A stretch of DNA of 64,000 nucleotides from Pseudomonas mandelii (GTDB lineage: Bacteria > Pseudomonadota > Gammaproteobacteria > Pseudomonadales > Pseudomonadaceae). A program made the translations under genes and the position numbers. The stretch is taken from assembly GCF_006438925.1 (NCBI RefSeq), contig NZ_RCZA01000005.1, positions 124,001 to 188,000 of the forward strand. The letters run 5' to 3'. Positions within the stretch are counted from its first letter, which is position 1; each line of letters begins with the position of its first letter. Below the pieces are notes generated by a model. That model worked only from the letters and a program-made list of their open reading frames with translations, was not told where the DNA came from and did no database searches. Below are positions 30,434 to 40,800 of the stretch, one piece after another.

Positions 30434-33400
30434 GGCTGTTCTGCCGCTTCCACGGCTTCAGGCTTGCGACCCCAGCGCCGACCGAGGCGGTCGAAGTACA
30501 GGTAGATGACCGGAGTGGTAAACAGCGTCAGCACCTGACTCACCAACAAGCCACCCACCATCACCAGACCCAACGGTTGACGCAGTTCCGCGCCGGAACC
30601 GGTCGCCAACATCAATGGCACCGCGCCGAACAACGCGGCCAGTGTGGTCATCAGAATCGGCCGGAAACGCAGCAGCGCCGCCTGATAGATCGCCGTTTCC
30701 GGGTCCATGCCCTGATTGCGTTCAGCATCGAGGGCGAAGTCGATCATCATGATCGCGTTCTTTTTCACGATACCGATCAACAAAATGATGCCGATGATCG
30801 CGATCATGCCCAGGTCATTGCCGCTCAACAGCAACGCCAGCAAGGCACCGACCGCCGCCGAGGGCAAGGTCGAGAGAATGGTGATCGGGTGGATGTAGCT
30901 CTCGTACAGCACGCCGAGCACGATATACATGGTGACCACCGCTGCCAGAATCAGCAGCAAGGTGCTCGACAGCGACGCCTGGAATGCCTCGGCCGCCCCC
31001 TGGAACTGGGTCTGCACGCCAATCGGCATGCCGATGTCCTTCTGCACCTGATCGATGATCTCCACCGCATGGCCCAGCGCCACGCCGGGCGCGAGGTTGA
31101 AGGACATCATCACTGCCGGGAACTGCCCGATATGAGTGATCGCCAGTTGTGCCTGACGCTCCTCCATGTGCGCCAGACTGGATAGGCGCACTTGCCCGCC
31201 GTCGGTGGTTTTCACGTGAATCTGATTCAGCGCCTCCGGGCCGATCTTCTCGCCGGACTGCGATTGCAGCACCACGCGGTACTGGCTGGCCTGGGTGTAG
31301 ATGGTGGAAATCTGCCGCTGACCGAAGGCGTCGTACAGCGCATCGGTGATGTTCGACACCGACACACCGACCCGCGACGCCGCATCGCGGTCGATCACCA
31401 GATACACCTGCAGGCCTTTGTCCTGCAAATCGCTGGCGACGTCGGTCAGCTCAGGCCGTTGGGCCAGTGCTTCCACCAGTCGACCACTCCACAGACTCAG
31501 CAACTCCGAGTCCGGCGACGACATGCTGAACTGATATTGAGTCCGGCTGACGCGGTCTTCGATGGTCAGGTCCTGCACCGGTTGCATGAACAGGCGAATG
31601 CCGGTGAGTTTGTCCAGTTCCGGTTGCAGACGTGCAATCACCTCGGTGGCGCTCAGGTCGCGATTGCTGTGGGATTTGAGGTTGATCAGCAGACGACCGC
31701 TGTTCAGCGTCGAGTTGTCACCGTCGACGCCGATGTAGGACGACAAGCTCTCCACCGCCGGATCCGCCAGGATCACTTTGGCCAGTTCCTGCTGGCGTTC
31801 GCTCATGGCCGCAAAGGAAATCGACTGCGGCGCCTCGGAAATGCCCTGGATCACCCCGGTGTCCTGCACCGGGAAAAAGCCCTTGGGCACCACCATATAA
31901 AGGAACACGGTCAACGCCAGCGTGCCGATGGCCACCATCAGGGTCAGCGGTTGATGCTTGAGAACCCACTTTAACTTGCGCCCGTAAGCCGCGATCATCC
32001 AATCAATTGTGGCGCCGCTGGCCCGGTAGAAACGGCCCTGTTCTTCTTCCTTCGGTTCACGCTTGAGCAGCCGCGCGCACATCATTGGCGTCAGGGTCAG
32101 GGAGACGACAAGGGAAATCAGGATCGCCACCGCCAGAGTGATAGCAAATTCACGGAACAGCCGCCCCACCACGTCGGCCATGAACAGCAGCGGAATCAGT
32201 ACGGCGATCAGCGACAGGGTCAGGGAGATCAGCGTGAAGCCAATCTGCTTGGCGCCCTTGAGCGCCGCATTCAGGGGGCTGTCGCCCTCTTCGATAAATC
32301 GGGAAATGTTCTCCAGCATGACGATCGCATCGTCCACCACGAAACCGGTGGCGATGGTCAGTGCCATCAGGGTCAGGTTGTTGACCGAGAAACCCGCGAG
32401 GTACATCACGCCGAAGGTACCGATCAGCGACAGTGGCACGGCCACTGACGGAATGATCGTGGCGCTGGCCCGACGCAGGAACAGGAAGGTCACCATCACG
32501 ACCAGCGCAATGGCGATCAACAATTCGTGCTGCACGTCGGTGACCGAGGCGCGGATAGTCTGGGTGCGGTCGGTCAGCACGGTGACTTCGAGACCGGCCG
32601 GCAGGTTGTCGGTGATGCTCGGCAGCAGGGCTTTGATCCGGTCAACCACTTCGATGACGTTGGCGCCAGGCTGACGCTGGATGTTCAACAACACCGCCTG
32701 GCTTTCATTGGCCCACGCCGCCAGACGTTCGTTTTCCGCGCCATCGACGATCTCCGCCACATCCTTGAGCCGCAACGGCGCGCCGTTGGCGTAGGCGAGA
32801 ATCAGGTTGGCGTAGTCCTTGGGCGAGGTCAGTTGATCGTTTGCATCGAGCATCGACACCCGGGTCGGGCCGTCGAAGTTGCCTTTGGGCTGGTTTACGT
32901 TGGATGCACCGATCAGGGTTCGAACGTCGGAGAGGTTCAAGCCATTGGCGGCTAGGGCTTCAGGGTTGACCTTGATCCGCACGGCCTGACGCTGGCCACC
33001 GGCAATGCTGACCATGCCGACGCCGCTGATCTGGGCAATTTTCTGCGCCATGCGCGTGTCGACCAAATCATTGAGCTTGGGCAGCAGCATGGTCTTGGAG
33101 GTGATGGCCAGGGTCAGCACCGGGGTGTCCGCCGGGTTGACCTTGTTGTACACCGGCGGCGCCGGCAGGTCCTTGGGCAGCAAATTGGTCGCAGCGTTGA
33201 TCGCCGCCTGCACCTGTTGCTCCGCGACGTCCATGTTGATGTCGAGACTGAAACGCAGGGTCAGCACTGAAGCGCCGCCGGAACTGGTCGAAGCCATCTG
33301 GGTCAGGCCGGGCATTTGCCCGAACTGACGCTCAAGGGGCGCGGTCACGGCGCTGGTCATGACATCCGGGCTGGCACCTGGATACAGCGTCATGACGCGA

Positions 33401-33534
33401 ATGGTCGGGTAATCGACCTGAGGCAATGCCGACACCGGCAACAGCCGATAGGCGATCACGCCGGCCAGGATAATGGCCAGCATGCTCAGGGTCGTGGCGA
33501 CCGGGCGAAGGATGAACAGCCGCGAGATGTTCAT
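30430..33534 (-). CDS. muxB: RND multidrug efflux permease, MuxB/MdtB type
   Basis: 1034 residues. RND architecture like its neighbour: [20 protein letters not shown] at TM1, [19 protein letters not shown] at TM4, and TM10-12 motifs ([19 protein letters not shown]). The start overlaps the stop of the adaptor gene by 4 bases, and its stop overlaps the MuxC start. In MdtB/MdtC pairs the B subunits are thought to carry proton translocation. The two RND genes diverge clearly outside the core motifs, so this is a fixed heteromeric pair, not a recent duplication. Confidence 0.93.
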   Translation of the reverse strand: MNISRLFILRPVATTLSMLAIILAGVIAYRLLPVSALPQVDYPTIRVMTLYPGASPDVMTSAVTAPLERQFGQMPGLTQMASTSSGGASVLTLRFSLDINMDVAEQQVQAAINAATNLLPKDLPAPPVYNKVNPADTPVLTLAITSKTMLLPKLNDLVDTRMAQKIAQISGVGMVSIAGGQRQAVRIKVNPEALAANGLNLSDVRTLIGASNVNQPKGNFDGPTRVSMLDANDQLTSPKDYANLILAYANGAPLRLKDVAEIVDGAENERLAAWANESQAVLLNIQRQPGANVIEVVDRIKALLPSITDNLPAGLEVTVLTDRTQTIRASVTDVQHELLIAIALVVMVTFLFLRRASATIIPSVAVPLSLIGTFGVMYLAGFSVNNLTLMALTIATGFVVDDAIVMLENISRFIEEGDSPLNAALKGAKQIGFTLISLTLSLIAVLIPLLFMADVVGRLFREFAITLAVAILISLVVSLTLTPMMCARLLKREPKEEEQGRFYRASGATIDWMIAAYGRKLKWVLKHQPLTLMVAIGTLALTVFLYMVVPKGFFPVQDTGVIQGISEAPQSISFAAMSERQQELAKVILADPAVESLSSYIGVDGDNSTLNSGRLLINLKSHSNRDLSATEVIARLQPELDKLTGIRLFMQPVQDLTIEDRVSRTQYQFSMSSPDSELLSLWSGRLVEALAQRPELTDVASDLQDKGLQVYLVIDRDAASRVGVSVSNITDALYDAFGQRQISTIYTQASQYRVVLQSQSGEKIGPEALNQIHVKTTDGGQVRLSSLAHMEERQAQLAITHIGQFPAVMMSFNLAPGVALGHAVEIIDQVQKDIGMPIGVQTQFQGAAEAFQASLSSTLLLILAAVVTMYIVLGVLYESYIHPITILSTLPSAAVGALLALLLSGNDLGMIAIIGIILLIGIVKKNAIMMIDFALDAERNQGMDPETAIYQAALLRFRPILMTTLAALFGAVPLMLATGSGAELRQPLGLVMVGGLLVSQVLTLFTTPVIYLYFDRLGRRWGRKPEAVEAAEQP

Positions 33535-34847
33535 GCGCCGCCCTTTTTCGCCTTGTCGGGGGTCGTCGCGTCAGGCACCGTGGCGGCCGATTTGCCTTGC
33601 AGGTGCTCGGTCGGGGTGGTCGGTACATCCTTGGTGTCGTTGACCACTTCCACTTCGCTGCCTTCCTTCAAGCGGTCGGTGCCTTCAAGGACCACGCGAT
33701 CCCCGGGGGCCAGGCCTTCGGTAATCACGGTGTTTTCACCGTCACTGGCGCCGACTTTCAACTGACGAATCGCGACTTTCTTGTCGCCGTCCAGGGCGTA
33801 GACAAACGTGCCGTTGGTGCCGAACTGAATCGCTGCCGAAGGTGCGAGCACCACGTCTTTGAGGGTGTCGGCCAGCAGGTGGACGTTGACGAACTGATTC
33901 GGGAACAGCGCCTGATCGCGGTTCTCATAACGAGCCTTGAATTTCAGGGTGCCGGTGGTGACGTCGATCTGGTTGTCCAGGCTCTGCAAGACGCCGGTGG
34001 CCTGCAACTTGGTGTCGCCACGGTCCCAGGCTTCGGCGGGCAGTTTGGCGCCGGCGCGATAACGGGCCAGCACGGTCTCCAGGACGTTTTCCGGCAAGGT
34101 GAAGGCAACGCTGATCGGTTGGGTCTGGGTGATGATCGCCAGCGCTGTGGTGTCGTTGGCTGCCACCAGGTTGCCGACATCCAGCTGACGCAAGCCCACA
34201 CGCCCGGCAATCGGGGCGCGGATTTTGGTGAATTCCAGATTGAGCTTGGCGTCGTTGACCGCCGCCTGATTGGTTTTGACCGTGCCCTGATACTGGCCCA
34301 CCAGCGCTTCGGCGGTGTCCAGGGTCTGCTTGGCGATACTGTCTTCGCGATACAAGCCGCGATAGCGTTCCACATCGACCTGGGCGTTTTTCAGCTGTGC
34401 CTGGTTCTGCAGCAACGTGCCTTCGGCCTGAAGCAAGGCGTTCTGGTAAGGACGCGGGTCGATTTCAGCCAGCAGATCGCCCGCCTTGACCATCTGCCCT
34501 TCCTCGAATGAGATCTTCATCAGCTCACCTCCGACGCGGCTGCGCACATTAATGGTGTTCAGCGCCGTCACGGTGCCCAGCGCCTTGTAGTACAGCGGAA
34601 AGTCGCCCTTGACCGCTGGCGCGACACGCACTGGTACTGGCCCGGTCGCCCCGCCGAAACCGGGACGCATCCCTCCCGACCTGCCGGTATGCCCGGCAAC
34701 GGCTTTTTGCCCTGCGCCCTCTTTTTGGGCACTGCCGGCGGGCCAGAATTTCCAGCACAGGCCAGCGATGACCAACAGGACTAGCAGGCCAAACAGCCAG
34801 CGACGGGGACTACGGGAAACGGAGGATTGCATGGAATGATCAACCAT
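33531..34847 (-). CDS. muxA: RND periplasmic adaptor, MuxA/MdtA type
   Basis: 438 residues. A signal anchor ([20 protein letters not shown]) is followed by a Gly/Lys-rich linker, the lipoyl half-motif [19 protein letters not shown], a coiled-coil hairpin (~residues 130-200), the second lipoyl half ([20 protein letters not shown]) and β-barrel and membrane-proximal domains. The start at 34847 (MVDHSM) is kept; ATG 34832 is equally possible, as neither has a good ribosome site. First gene of muxABC-opmB. Confidence 0.9.
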   Translation of the reverse strand: MVDHSMQSSVSRSPRRWLFGLLVLLVIAGLCWKFWPAGSAQKEGAGQKAVAGHTGRSGGMRPGFGGATGPVPVRVAPAVKGDFPLYYKALGTVTALNTINVRSRVGGELMKISFEEGQMVKAGDLLAEIDPRPYQNALLQAEGTLLQNQAQLKNAQVDVERYRGLYREDSIAKQTLDTAEALVGQYQGTVKTNQAAVNDAKLNLEFTKIRAPIAGRVGLRQLDVGNLVAANDTTALAIITQTQPISVAFTLPENVLETVLARYRAGAKLPAEAWDRGDTKLQATGVLQSLDNQIDVTTGTLKFKARYENRDQALFPNQFVNVHLLADTLKDVVLAPSAAIQFGTNGTFVYALDGDKKVAIRQLKVGASDGENTVITEGLAPGDRVVLEGTDRLKEGSEVEVVNDTKDVPTTPTEHLQGKSAATVPDATTPDKAKKGGA

Positions 34848-34896
34848 TGGGCGCGTGGGCTTCTTCTACAGGAGGCTGAACGATAAGCACTGGCGG

Positions 34897-34924
34897 GTAT
34901 TAAGCAAAGCGGCTTTACCGGCAA
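34897..34924 (-). promoter_or_regulatory. σ70-like promoter of the efflux operon
   Basis: On the - strand TTGCCG (plus 34919-34924), 16 bases, then TAATAC (plus 34897-34902), ending ~50 bases before the adaptor start. An 8-bp palindrome TTACGTAA (34937-34944) lies just upstream of the -35 and could be an activator site. Confidence 0.45.
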
Positions 34925-34980
34925 TTTACCTTTGGCTTACGTAACAGGATGTTTGGCCAAGACACTGAATCACAAATGAA

Positions 34981-35006
34981 AACGGCCTGGACAGGGCCAG
35001 GCCGTT
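34981..35006 (-). terminator. Rho-independent terminator of tpx
   Basis: AACGGCCTGG (34981-34990) pairs perfectly with CCAGGCCGTT (34997-35006); on the - strand the stem is followed by TTTCATTT. It begins ~20 bases after the tpx stop. Confidence 0.85.
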
Positions 35007-35025
35007 AACAATTGTAATGCTTTAC

Positions 35026-35526
35026 TTATTTAAGAACGGCAAGTGCCGCTTCGTAGTTCGGTTCTTCAGCGATTTCCTTGACCAGTTCGCTGTGCAGAAC
35101 GTTGTCGTTTTCGTCCAGAACCACGACGGCACGGGCCGTCAGGCCTTTGAGCGGGCCGTCAGCGATGGCAACGCCGTAGTTCTCGATGAACTCGGCACCG
35201 CGCAGGGTCGACAGGTTCTGTACGTTTTCCAGGCCTTCGGCGCCGCAGAAGCGAGCTTGAGCGAACGGCAGGTCAGCGGAGATGCACAGCACGACAGTGT
35301 TGGCGACATCACTGGCCTGGGCGTTGAACTTGCGAACCGAAGTCGCGCAGGTCGGGGTATCGACGCTTGGGAAGATGTTCAGCACTTTGCGCTTGCCGGC
35401 GAAGCTCGCCAGGGTCACGTCGGACAGATTGCCGGCAACCAGGGAAAAGGCTGGCGCCTTGGAACCGGCTTGTGGCAGTTGGCCGTTGACTTGAACCGGG
35501 GAGCCTTTAAGAGTGACTTGAGCCAT
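35026..35526 (-). CDS. tpx: Thiol peroxidase (Tpx, atypical 2-Cys peroxiredoxin)
   Basis: 166 residues. Reduces H2O2 and alkyl hydroperoxides with thioredoxin. Peroxidatic Cys in [15 protein letters not shown] and resolving Cys in [15 protein letters not shown], both at family positions; the opening [18 protein letters not shown] is typical. AAGGACTC precedes the ATG. Monocistronic, between its own terminator and a 264-base gap to the YciI-like gene. Confidence 0.96.
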   Translation of the reverse strand: MAQVTLKGSPVQVNGQLPQAGSKAPAFSLVAGNLSDVTLASFAGKRKVLNIFPSVDTPTCATSVRKFNAQASDVANTVVLCISADLPFAQARFCGAEGLENVQNLSTLRGAEFIENYGVAIADGPLKGLTARAVVVLDENDNVLHSELVKEIAEEPNYEAALAVLK

Positions 35527-35790
35527 GAACGGAGTCCTTCTGAACGTTGTTGTAGAGAATTTTGAAGAGGCCGAAGTTAACCACGAAATGGCCCGACGAC
35601 CTATGCCCAGATACAAATTGTGAAGTGTCGTCGCACACATTGGATACAACCTGCCCCCATCACCGCATAGCGAGTTTAGTGTCGAGAAACAAATCCGCTT
35701 TTCGGCGATCTTCCGTAAGAAGCGCTGTCGATTCAGGCGACGGCCATTCGACTAGTCAGTGAGTCACTCACATCCAGCGGAGATAAAACC

Positions 35791-36216
35791 ATGCGATTCA
35801 TGATCATTGTCAAAGCCAGCCAGGATTCCGAGGCCGGTGTGATGCCCAGCGAGGAACTGATGACGGCGATGGGCAACTACAACGAGGAGCTGGTCAAAGC
35901 CGGCATTCTCATCGACTGCGATGGCCTGCAGCCGAGCAGCAAAGGCGCTCGCGTGCGCTTCTCTGGTGACCAGCGAACAGTAATCGACGGCCCGTTCGCC
36001 GAAACCAAGGAGCTGATCGCCGGCTACTGGATATGGCAGGTGAAGTCGAAACAGGAAGCGATCGACTGGGTCAAACGCTGCCCCAACCCAATGCCAGGCA
36101 CCGACGCCGAAATCGAGATTCGCCAGGTGTTCGAGGCTGACGATTTCGGGACGGAGTTCACACCGGAACTGCGGGAGCAGGAAGAGCGGGTGCGCGCGCA
36201 GGCGAAAAAGCGCTGA
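35791..36216 (+). CDS. YciI/DGPF domain protein
   Basis: 141 residues. The opening MRFMIIVKASQDSEAGVMPS, the core IDGPFAETKELIAGYWIWQV and EAIDWVKRCP are those of the DGPF (YCII-related) family, a ferredoxin-like fold. Such genes often pair with ECF sigma factors, but none is present here. Function unknown. CGGAGA ribosome site before the ATG. Confidence 0.88.
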   Translation: MRFMIIVKASQDSEAGVMPSEELMTAMGNYNEELVKAGILIDCDGLQPSSKGARVRFSGDQRTVIDGPFAETKELIAGYWIWQVKSKQEAIDWVKRCPNPMPGTDAEIEIRQVFEADDFGTEFTPELREQEERVRAQAKKR

Positions 36217-36677
36217 TGAGTCAAATCATCGTGGCGGAGGGTTTACCCCTCCCCACATCAGCAGTCGGACGATCCACCCCGCTGTTTCCCATTAACTTTC
36301 CAGTCCACAGAAACTCACGCAGTCGTGGACAAAAAGCCAAGGATCCCCCTCTTCGACTGGCGAACCCGGCGTTAGCTGCTAGCTTCAAGAGACGTGTCCT
36401 ACAGGCTTGATAGGAAAGAGATTTACGCAGTAACGGCCGCCAAGTGCCGAGTCGTCCAATGAGCCATGGAGGAACGGGGGAGTCATGTCGAACAATGTGG
36501 AAGCTCACGCCTCGCCAGGGGCGGCCTTAATGGGTGTGCCGCAATTGCTGCATGCCACCGAGTCGATCTGCACCCGCCCCCACTACACCCCACTCGGTTT
36601 GGCTGGTGGCAACGTGTGGAAATCCTGTTCCAATATTCTTAATGCCTTCGTCACCTTCGGCACATAAGGACTTTGAT
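36217..36677. other. Gap of ~460 bases without a convincing gene
   Basis: Short open frames exist (60-64 codons, one with a GGGGAG site before ATG 36485), but none shows family resemblance and base composition is less regular than in neighbouring genes. Given the broken gene downstream, this may be decayed sequence. Confidence 0.4.
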
Positions 36678-36989
36678 ATGCACAGCATAATTCGCGCAGC
36701 TGGTTACAGCCTGATGACGATGTTCGTCAGTTGCGGCGTGGGTGCCCAAGATCTGGATACGCGGATCGACAAGATCGCGATGGAAGGCGAACTCCCGGCC
36801 CATGAATCCATTGCCAGGCTCTATGCCGAGCTGGATTTCCAACAGGCGACCCAGCGTTATCTCTGGGCGTTGCCGCTGGTGTCCTACGCGCAATGGCAGG
36901 AAGAATTCGCGAAAAGCTCGGCGCCCGCAGCGGATCACAACCGTCATTTGACCGACGCCGGCCATCCGGCAAAGCTGCATCAAGCATGA
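36678..36989 (+). pseudogene. Truncated DUF1254-type gene
   Basis: 103 codons from ATG 36678. A signal-like start (SIIRAAGYSLMTMFVSCGVGAQ) and the block ARLYAELDFQQATQRYLWAL followed by PLVSYAQWQEEF match the N-terminus of DUF1254 proteins, which normally run to ~450 residues. After QEEF the frame loses resemblance and stops. In the +1 shifted frame a short RLTANAS segment appears, like the LTANAT motif expected further along in the family, suggesting a frameshift plus loss of the rest. It ends 31 bases before the octaheme gene. Confidence 0.6.
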
Positions 36990-37020
36990 ACGCGCGCCTG
37001 ACGGCAAACGCATCTGGACT

Positions 37021-39384
37021 ATGGACGTTGCAATGCCGAAACATAAAAATAAAGCGGTACAGCCAAGCCCTGATTCGCCACCAACCCTGATTAACCGTTA
37101 CCTGTTTCCCGTCACCCTCGGTGTCTTGCTATTGGCCATCGCCGGCATCGGCTGGTTTCTGTTCAGCAGCAAACCGGCCCCCGTGGCTTATGCGCCTGTC
37201 AGCGCTCCGGCCGCTCAGCCGGCCAAACCGCAACCGGTCGCCGTGGCGCCGGCAACGATGGTCGATGAGCAACAATGCCAGGGCTGCCACAGCGAGCAGG
37301 TCAAGGACTGGCAAGCCTCCCATCACCAATTGGCGATGCAGGAAGCCAACGCCGAGACGATGCTGGGCGACTTCAATAACGTCACCTTCAAAGCGGAAAA
37401 AGAAACCACCCGTTTCTCGCGCAAGGGCAACGAATTCTGGGTCAACACCCCCGGCATTGATGGCAAGAATGCCGACTTCAAGGTCGCGTACACCTTCGGC
37501 ATCGCGCCGTTGCAGCAATACCTGATTGAGGTCGGCGAAGGTCGGTTGCAAGCCCTCGGCGTGGCCTGGGATACCGAGAAGCACCGCTGGTTTCACCTCT
37601 ATCCGGGCCAGGGCGTGAACTTCAAGGACCCGTTGCACTGGAGCAAGCCGAGCCAGAACGCCAACTTCATGTGCGTCGAGTGCCACACCACCGGTTACAA
37701 ACGCAATTTCGATGCCGCGAAAAACACCTTCGACAGTCACTGGAACAGCCTCGGTGTCGGCTGTCAGGCCTGCCACGGCCCGGCCTCCAATCACCTGGAA
37801 TGGACAGCAAAAAAAGGTGACTTGGTCCATGCCGGTTTTGCCGTCGACCTGAAGGACAAGAACGCCACTGTCGAAATCGAAACCTGTGCCCGCTGCCACT
37901 CGCGCCGCGCGCCACTGGGCGACGGATTCACTGCCGGCAAGCGCCTGATGGATGACTACCTGCCGAGCACCCTGACCCGCGAGTTGTACGCACTGGACGG
38001 CAAGATCAAGGACGAAGTGTTCGAACACGGCTCCTTCGCCCAGAGCAAAATGTTCGACAAGGGCGTGCGCTGCAGCAACTGCCACAACCCGCACAGCACC
38101 GAGCTCAAGGCACCGGGCAACGGTGTCTGCCTGCAATGCCACAACACCGCCGGCAAGACCTCGGTGGAAGGCGTTGATGGCCAGGGCCTGCAAGCGAAGA
38201 ATTACGATTCCATCGAACACACCCGCCACACCATGGGCCAACCGGGTTCGCAGTGCGTGGATTGCCACATGCCCGGCAAGTTCTACATGGGCAATGACTT
38301 CAGGCATGACCACAGTTTCAGCATTCCCAACCCTGAGCGGGCGAAAAAACTTGGCACGCCGGACGCTTGCCTGACCTGTCACCAGGGCAAGGCTGGCGAC
38401 AAGGTCACGGAGCAATTCAAGCTCTGGAACACCACCACCGCGCAGGCACCGCGTTACGACGAAAGCCTGTGGCTGATTCGCAACGGTCAGCCCGGCGCGG
38501 CACAAGCCTTGTACGAACAGCTTCAACGCAGCAATTTGCCAGCAATTCAGCGCGCAACCCTGCTGGCCGAGTTGCCGCTGTATCCAAGCGAACAGGCGTT
38601 GAAACTGGCTACCAAAGACTTGAGCCACCCAGCCCCGCAAGTGCGTGAAAGTGCTGTTAGGGCGATCAGCGCGTTCCTGCCGCCACCGGAACGCGCGCCG
38701 CTGTTGACGCCGTTACTGCATGATCCGGTGAAGGCTGTGCGGATTGTCGCGGCTCGGGACTTGCTGAGCGTGGCCCGTAATGGCTTGGGCAGCGCCCAGG
38801 ACCACTGGAACGCGGCCATCGCCGAGTACGAGGCGGTCCAGAAGAGCCTGGCCGAACGCGCTGAAGCCAACCTCAACCTGGCCATGCTCTATCAGGCCAG
38901 CGGTCGTAGCGGTGAAGTCGAAGCGCTGCTGCGCACAGCCCTCAAGCGCGATCCGGATTTCTATCCGGCGCTGGTGACGCTGGTGCAATGGCTGGAGGCG
39001 AACGGACGCAGTCAGGAAGCTCAGACGCTGCTGGAGCAGCGCCTGAAAGAACATCCGGATGCCGCCCTGCTGCAACACACTCAAGGCCTGTCGCTGGTGC
39101 GTGCGGGCAAATCGGCCCAGGCCATGCCGGCCCTGCGCAAGGCCGCGCAACTGGAACCTCAGAACGCTCAGTACGGTTACGTGTTGGCGGTGGCGTTGCA
39201 CGACAGCGGCAAGGTCGATGAGGCCTGCCAAGAGCTGGAGCGGCTGCTGAAAGTGCAACCGGCCAATCGCAATGCTCGGTTGACGTTGATCCAGTACTAC
39301 CTGAACAACGGGCAGGAACCGAAGGCACAGGTGCTGTTGCAGGGCTGGAAGAAAATGAACATGGGGGATCCGGCGTTGAAGTGA
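37021..39384 (+). CDS. Membrane-anchored octaheme cytochrome c with C-terminal TPR/HEAT repeats
   Basis: 787 residues. One N-terminal transmembrane anchor (residues ~26-45), a Pro/Ala linker, then eight CxxCH heme-binding motifs with first Cys at residues 86, 218, 248, 289, 351, 370, 412 and 450. Residues ~500-590 look like HEAT-type helices and ~600-780 like tetratricopeptide repeats. Heme domain and TPRs should lie in the periplasm. The order recalls cytochrome c554-type multiheme proteins; the electron donor and acceptor are unknown. Start at 37021 or 37033; neither has a clear ribosome site. The preceding gene is a broken DUF1254 copy. Confidence 0.85.
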   Translation: MDVAMPKHKNKAVQPSPDSPPTLINRYLFPVTLGVLLLAIAGIGWFLFSSKPAPVAYAPVSAPAAQPAKPQPVAVAPATMVDEQQCQGCHSEQVKDWQASHHQLAMQEANAETMLGDFNNVTFKAEKETTRFSRKGNEFWVNTPGIDGKNADFKVAYTFGIAPLQQYLIEVGEGRLQALGVAWDTEKHRWFHLYPGQGVNFKDPLHWSKPSQNANFMCVECHTTGYKRNFDAAKNTFDSHWNSLGVGCQACHGPASNHLEWTAKKGDLVHAGFAVDLKDKNATVEIETCARCHSRRAPLGDGFTAGKRLMDDYLPSTLTRELYALDGKIKDEVFEHGSFAQSKMFDKGVRCSNCHNPHSTELKAPGNGVCLQCHNTAGKTSVEGVDGQGLQAKNYDSIEHTRHTMGQPGSQCVDCHMPGKFYMGNDFRHDHSFSIPNPERAKKLGTPDACLTCHQGKAGDKVTEQFKLWNTTTAQAPRYDESLWLIRNGQPGAAQALYEQLQRSNLPAIQRATLLAELPLYPSEQALKLATKDLSHPAPQVRESAVRAISAFLPPPERAPLLTPLLHDPVKAVRIVAARDLLSVARNGLGSAQDHWNAAIAEYEAVQKSLAERAEANLNLAMLYQASGRSGEVEALLRTALKRDPDFYPALVTLVQWLEANGRSQEAQTLLEQRLKEHPDAALLQHTQGLSLVRAGKSAQAMPALRKAAQLEPQNAQYGYVLAVALHDSGKVDEACQELERLLKVQPANRNARLTLIQYYLNNGQEPKAQVLLQGWKKMNMGDPALK

Positions 39385-39409
39385 TCTTGAACGTGTTCGG
39401 ACGTAGCCT

Positions 39410-39555
39410 GTAGCAGCTGCCGAGCAGCGCGAGGCTGCGTTCGGCGACGAAGTCGTCGTAAACCCTGCAAACGCGGTTTTCCTGTAAACCGTATCGCCTG
39501 ATTTCACGACGACTTCGTCGCCGAACGCAGCCTCGCGCTGCTCGGCAGCTGCTAC
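39410..39555. repeat. Long palindromic element, 50-bp perfect arms (copy 2)
   Basis: Left arm 39410-39459 is exactly reverse-complementary to 39506-39555, with a 46-base spacer. Same family as 25696-25840; arm differences between the copies occur in both arms at paired positions. Lies between convergent genes. Confidence 0.92.
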
Positions 39556-39568
39556 ATAGACCGTGGAA

Positions 39569-40537
39569 TCACCAGGACGAACCGCTTTTGAGTGCCAACT
39601 CCCGCCGACTATTCGCCCGCATCGCCTTGATCAACGATACCGTCCCCACCAGTAAAATCGCCGCGCCAAACAGGAAGTCAATGTTGTACAGCTGAAAGTC
39701 CTGCAACGGCCCCACCAGAAACACGCGGATCGCCCCGATACTCACCAGCGTGGCGAGAAAATCGATGCCGGGCTCGTCGCGATAAAACACGTGCATCAAC
39801 GGCAGGCAAATCACCAGCAGCAACAGCAATACAATCACCTTGAACGAGCCCTTGCGCTCGACGCTGAACGCGCATTCGTTGGCGGCGTAAGGCTTGTAAT
39901 CCTCGTCGCGAACCAGCGAGTTTTTCTCGTTGATGTACTCGACCCGGTTGAACTTCTGAATGGGCGTAAAGGTGTTCGACATCTCCATCACCGTGGTGAT
40001 GTGGCGAAAGCGCAAGTCGATGCGCTCATTGCCCTTGAGGTAATACAGCACCGGTTTGTAGCCATAGCGGTAGGTGTCGAAGGGAAACTCGGTGGCGCGC
40101 CCCTGCACGCCAATCGGTCGCGGCTCGAGCTCCGCGTAGGCGCTTTTGTTGTCGGAGGCGAGGTTACGGCTCAGGGGTTTGATCCTGACCTGTTCGAGGA
40201 AAATCGGCGTGGCGCCGTAGGACCATTGCAGCGGTTCCAGGCGCAGGCGCAGCTCGTTACGGCCCAGGTCATAGCGATTGAAGGTACGTTCGGAAACAAT
40301 CACCGCGCCGCTAAGCAGGAACTCGCCACGCAGATTGTTGGTAATGCGCAGGGTCAGCTGATCCTTGCCCAGCGACAGCGCATCCGCGGCCGGTGGCGTG
40401 CCGCACCAGGCATAACTGTCGAACGCGCCCCCCAACTGACCGCCGCGGTTCTCCTGGAACACATAAAAGTAAGCGCCCCACAGGGTCAACATCAGCAGAA
40501 ACGCGGTTAACCCTAGAATTTTCTTGCCCACACTCAA
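39569..40537 (-). CDS. Conserved membrane protein of unknown function
   Basis: 322 residues. One N-terminal helix (ILGLTAFLLMLTLWGAYFYV), a large periplasmic domain (~residues 30-230, including AWCGTPPAADALSLGKDQLT), then three helices near the C-terminus (VIVLLLLLVICLPLMHVFY, FLATLVSIGAIRVFLVGPL, IDFLFGAAILLVGTVSLI). No family recognised. It starts with TTG, supported by AAGGAG six bases upstream; GTG 40531 is the alternative but badly spaced. No operon partner. Perhaps an envelope sensor or assembly factor; this is a guess. Confidence 0.65.
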   Translation of the reverse strand: MSVGKKILGLTAFLLMLTLWGAYFYVFQENRGGQLGGAFDSYAWCGTPPAADALSLGKDQLTLRITNNLRGEFLLSGAVIVSERTFNRYDLGRNELRLRLEPLQWSYGATPIFLEQVRIKPLSRNLASDNKSAYAELEPRPIGVQGRATEFPFDTYRYGYKPVLYYLKGNERIDLRFRHITTVMEMSNTFTPIQKFNRVEYINEKNSLVRDEDYKPYAANECAFSVERKGSFKVIVLLLLLVICLPLMHVFYRDEPGIDFLATLVSIGAIRVFLVGPLQDFQLYNIDFLFGAAILLVGTVSLIKAMRANSRRELALKSGSSW

Positions 40538-40656
40538 ACCAGACTCCTTTTGGTACGACTTCCTTATGAGGTGCGGACTCTACCAAAGTGCCATCATCGA
40601 CCCAAGTACAAATGCCTTGCGCCACCACACAACATTTCCCTCGGCGTGCGGCAAAG

Positions 40657-40677
40657 CCGGATTTATTTAAATTCCGG
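40657..40677. promoter_or_regulatory. AT-centred dyad upstream of the lipoprotein gene
   Basis: CCGGATTTATTTAAATTCCGG, a near-perfect 21-base dyad in the 263-base gap between divergent genes, 124 bases before the lipoprotein start. Operator-like; no regulator identified. Confidence 0.3.
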
Positions 40678-40800
40678 ATGATGGCGCACTGCCATTAGCG
40701 CTAGAGTCCGCGCCGGGCAGTCAGCCCCCAATATTCACAACGAGGCGACATGAAGCGTACCTCGGCCAATGACGGCAAATCCCGGTCTCAAGGATCATCA

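Noticed and set aside
36216..36410. 64-codon frame overlapping the YciI-like stop (TGATG)
   Set aside because: The overlap looks like coupling but the product has no recognisable features; kept as empty region.
36485..36667. 60-codon frame with a GGGGAG site
   Set aside because: Plausible ribosome site but low-information sequence beside a decayed gene; not enough to call a gene.
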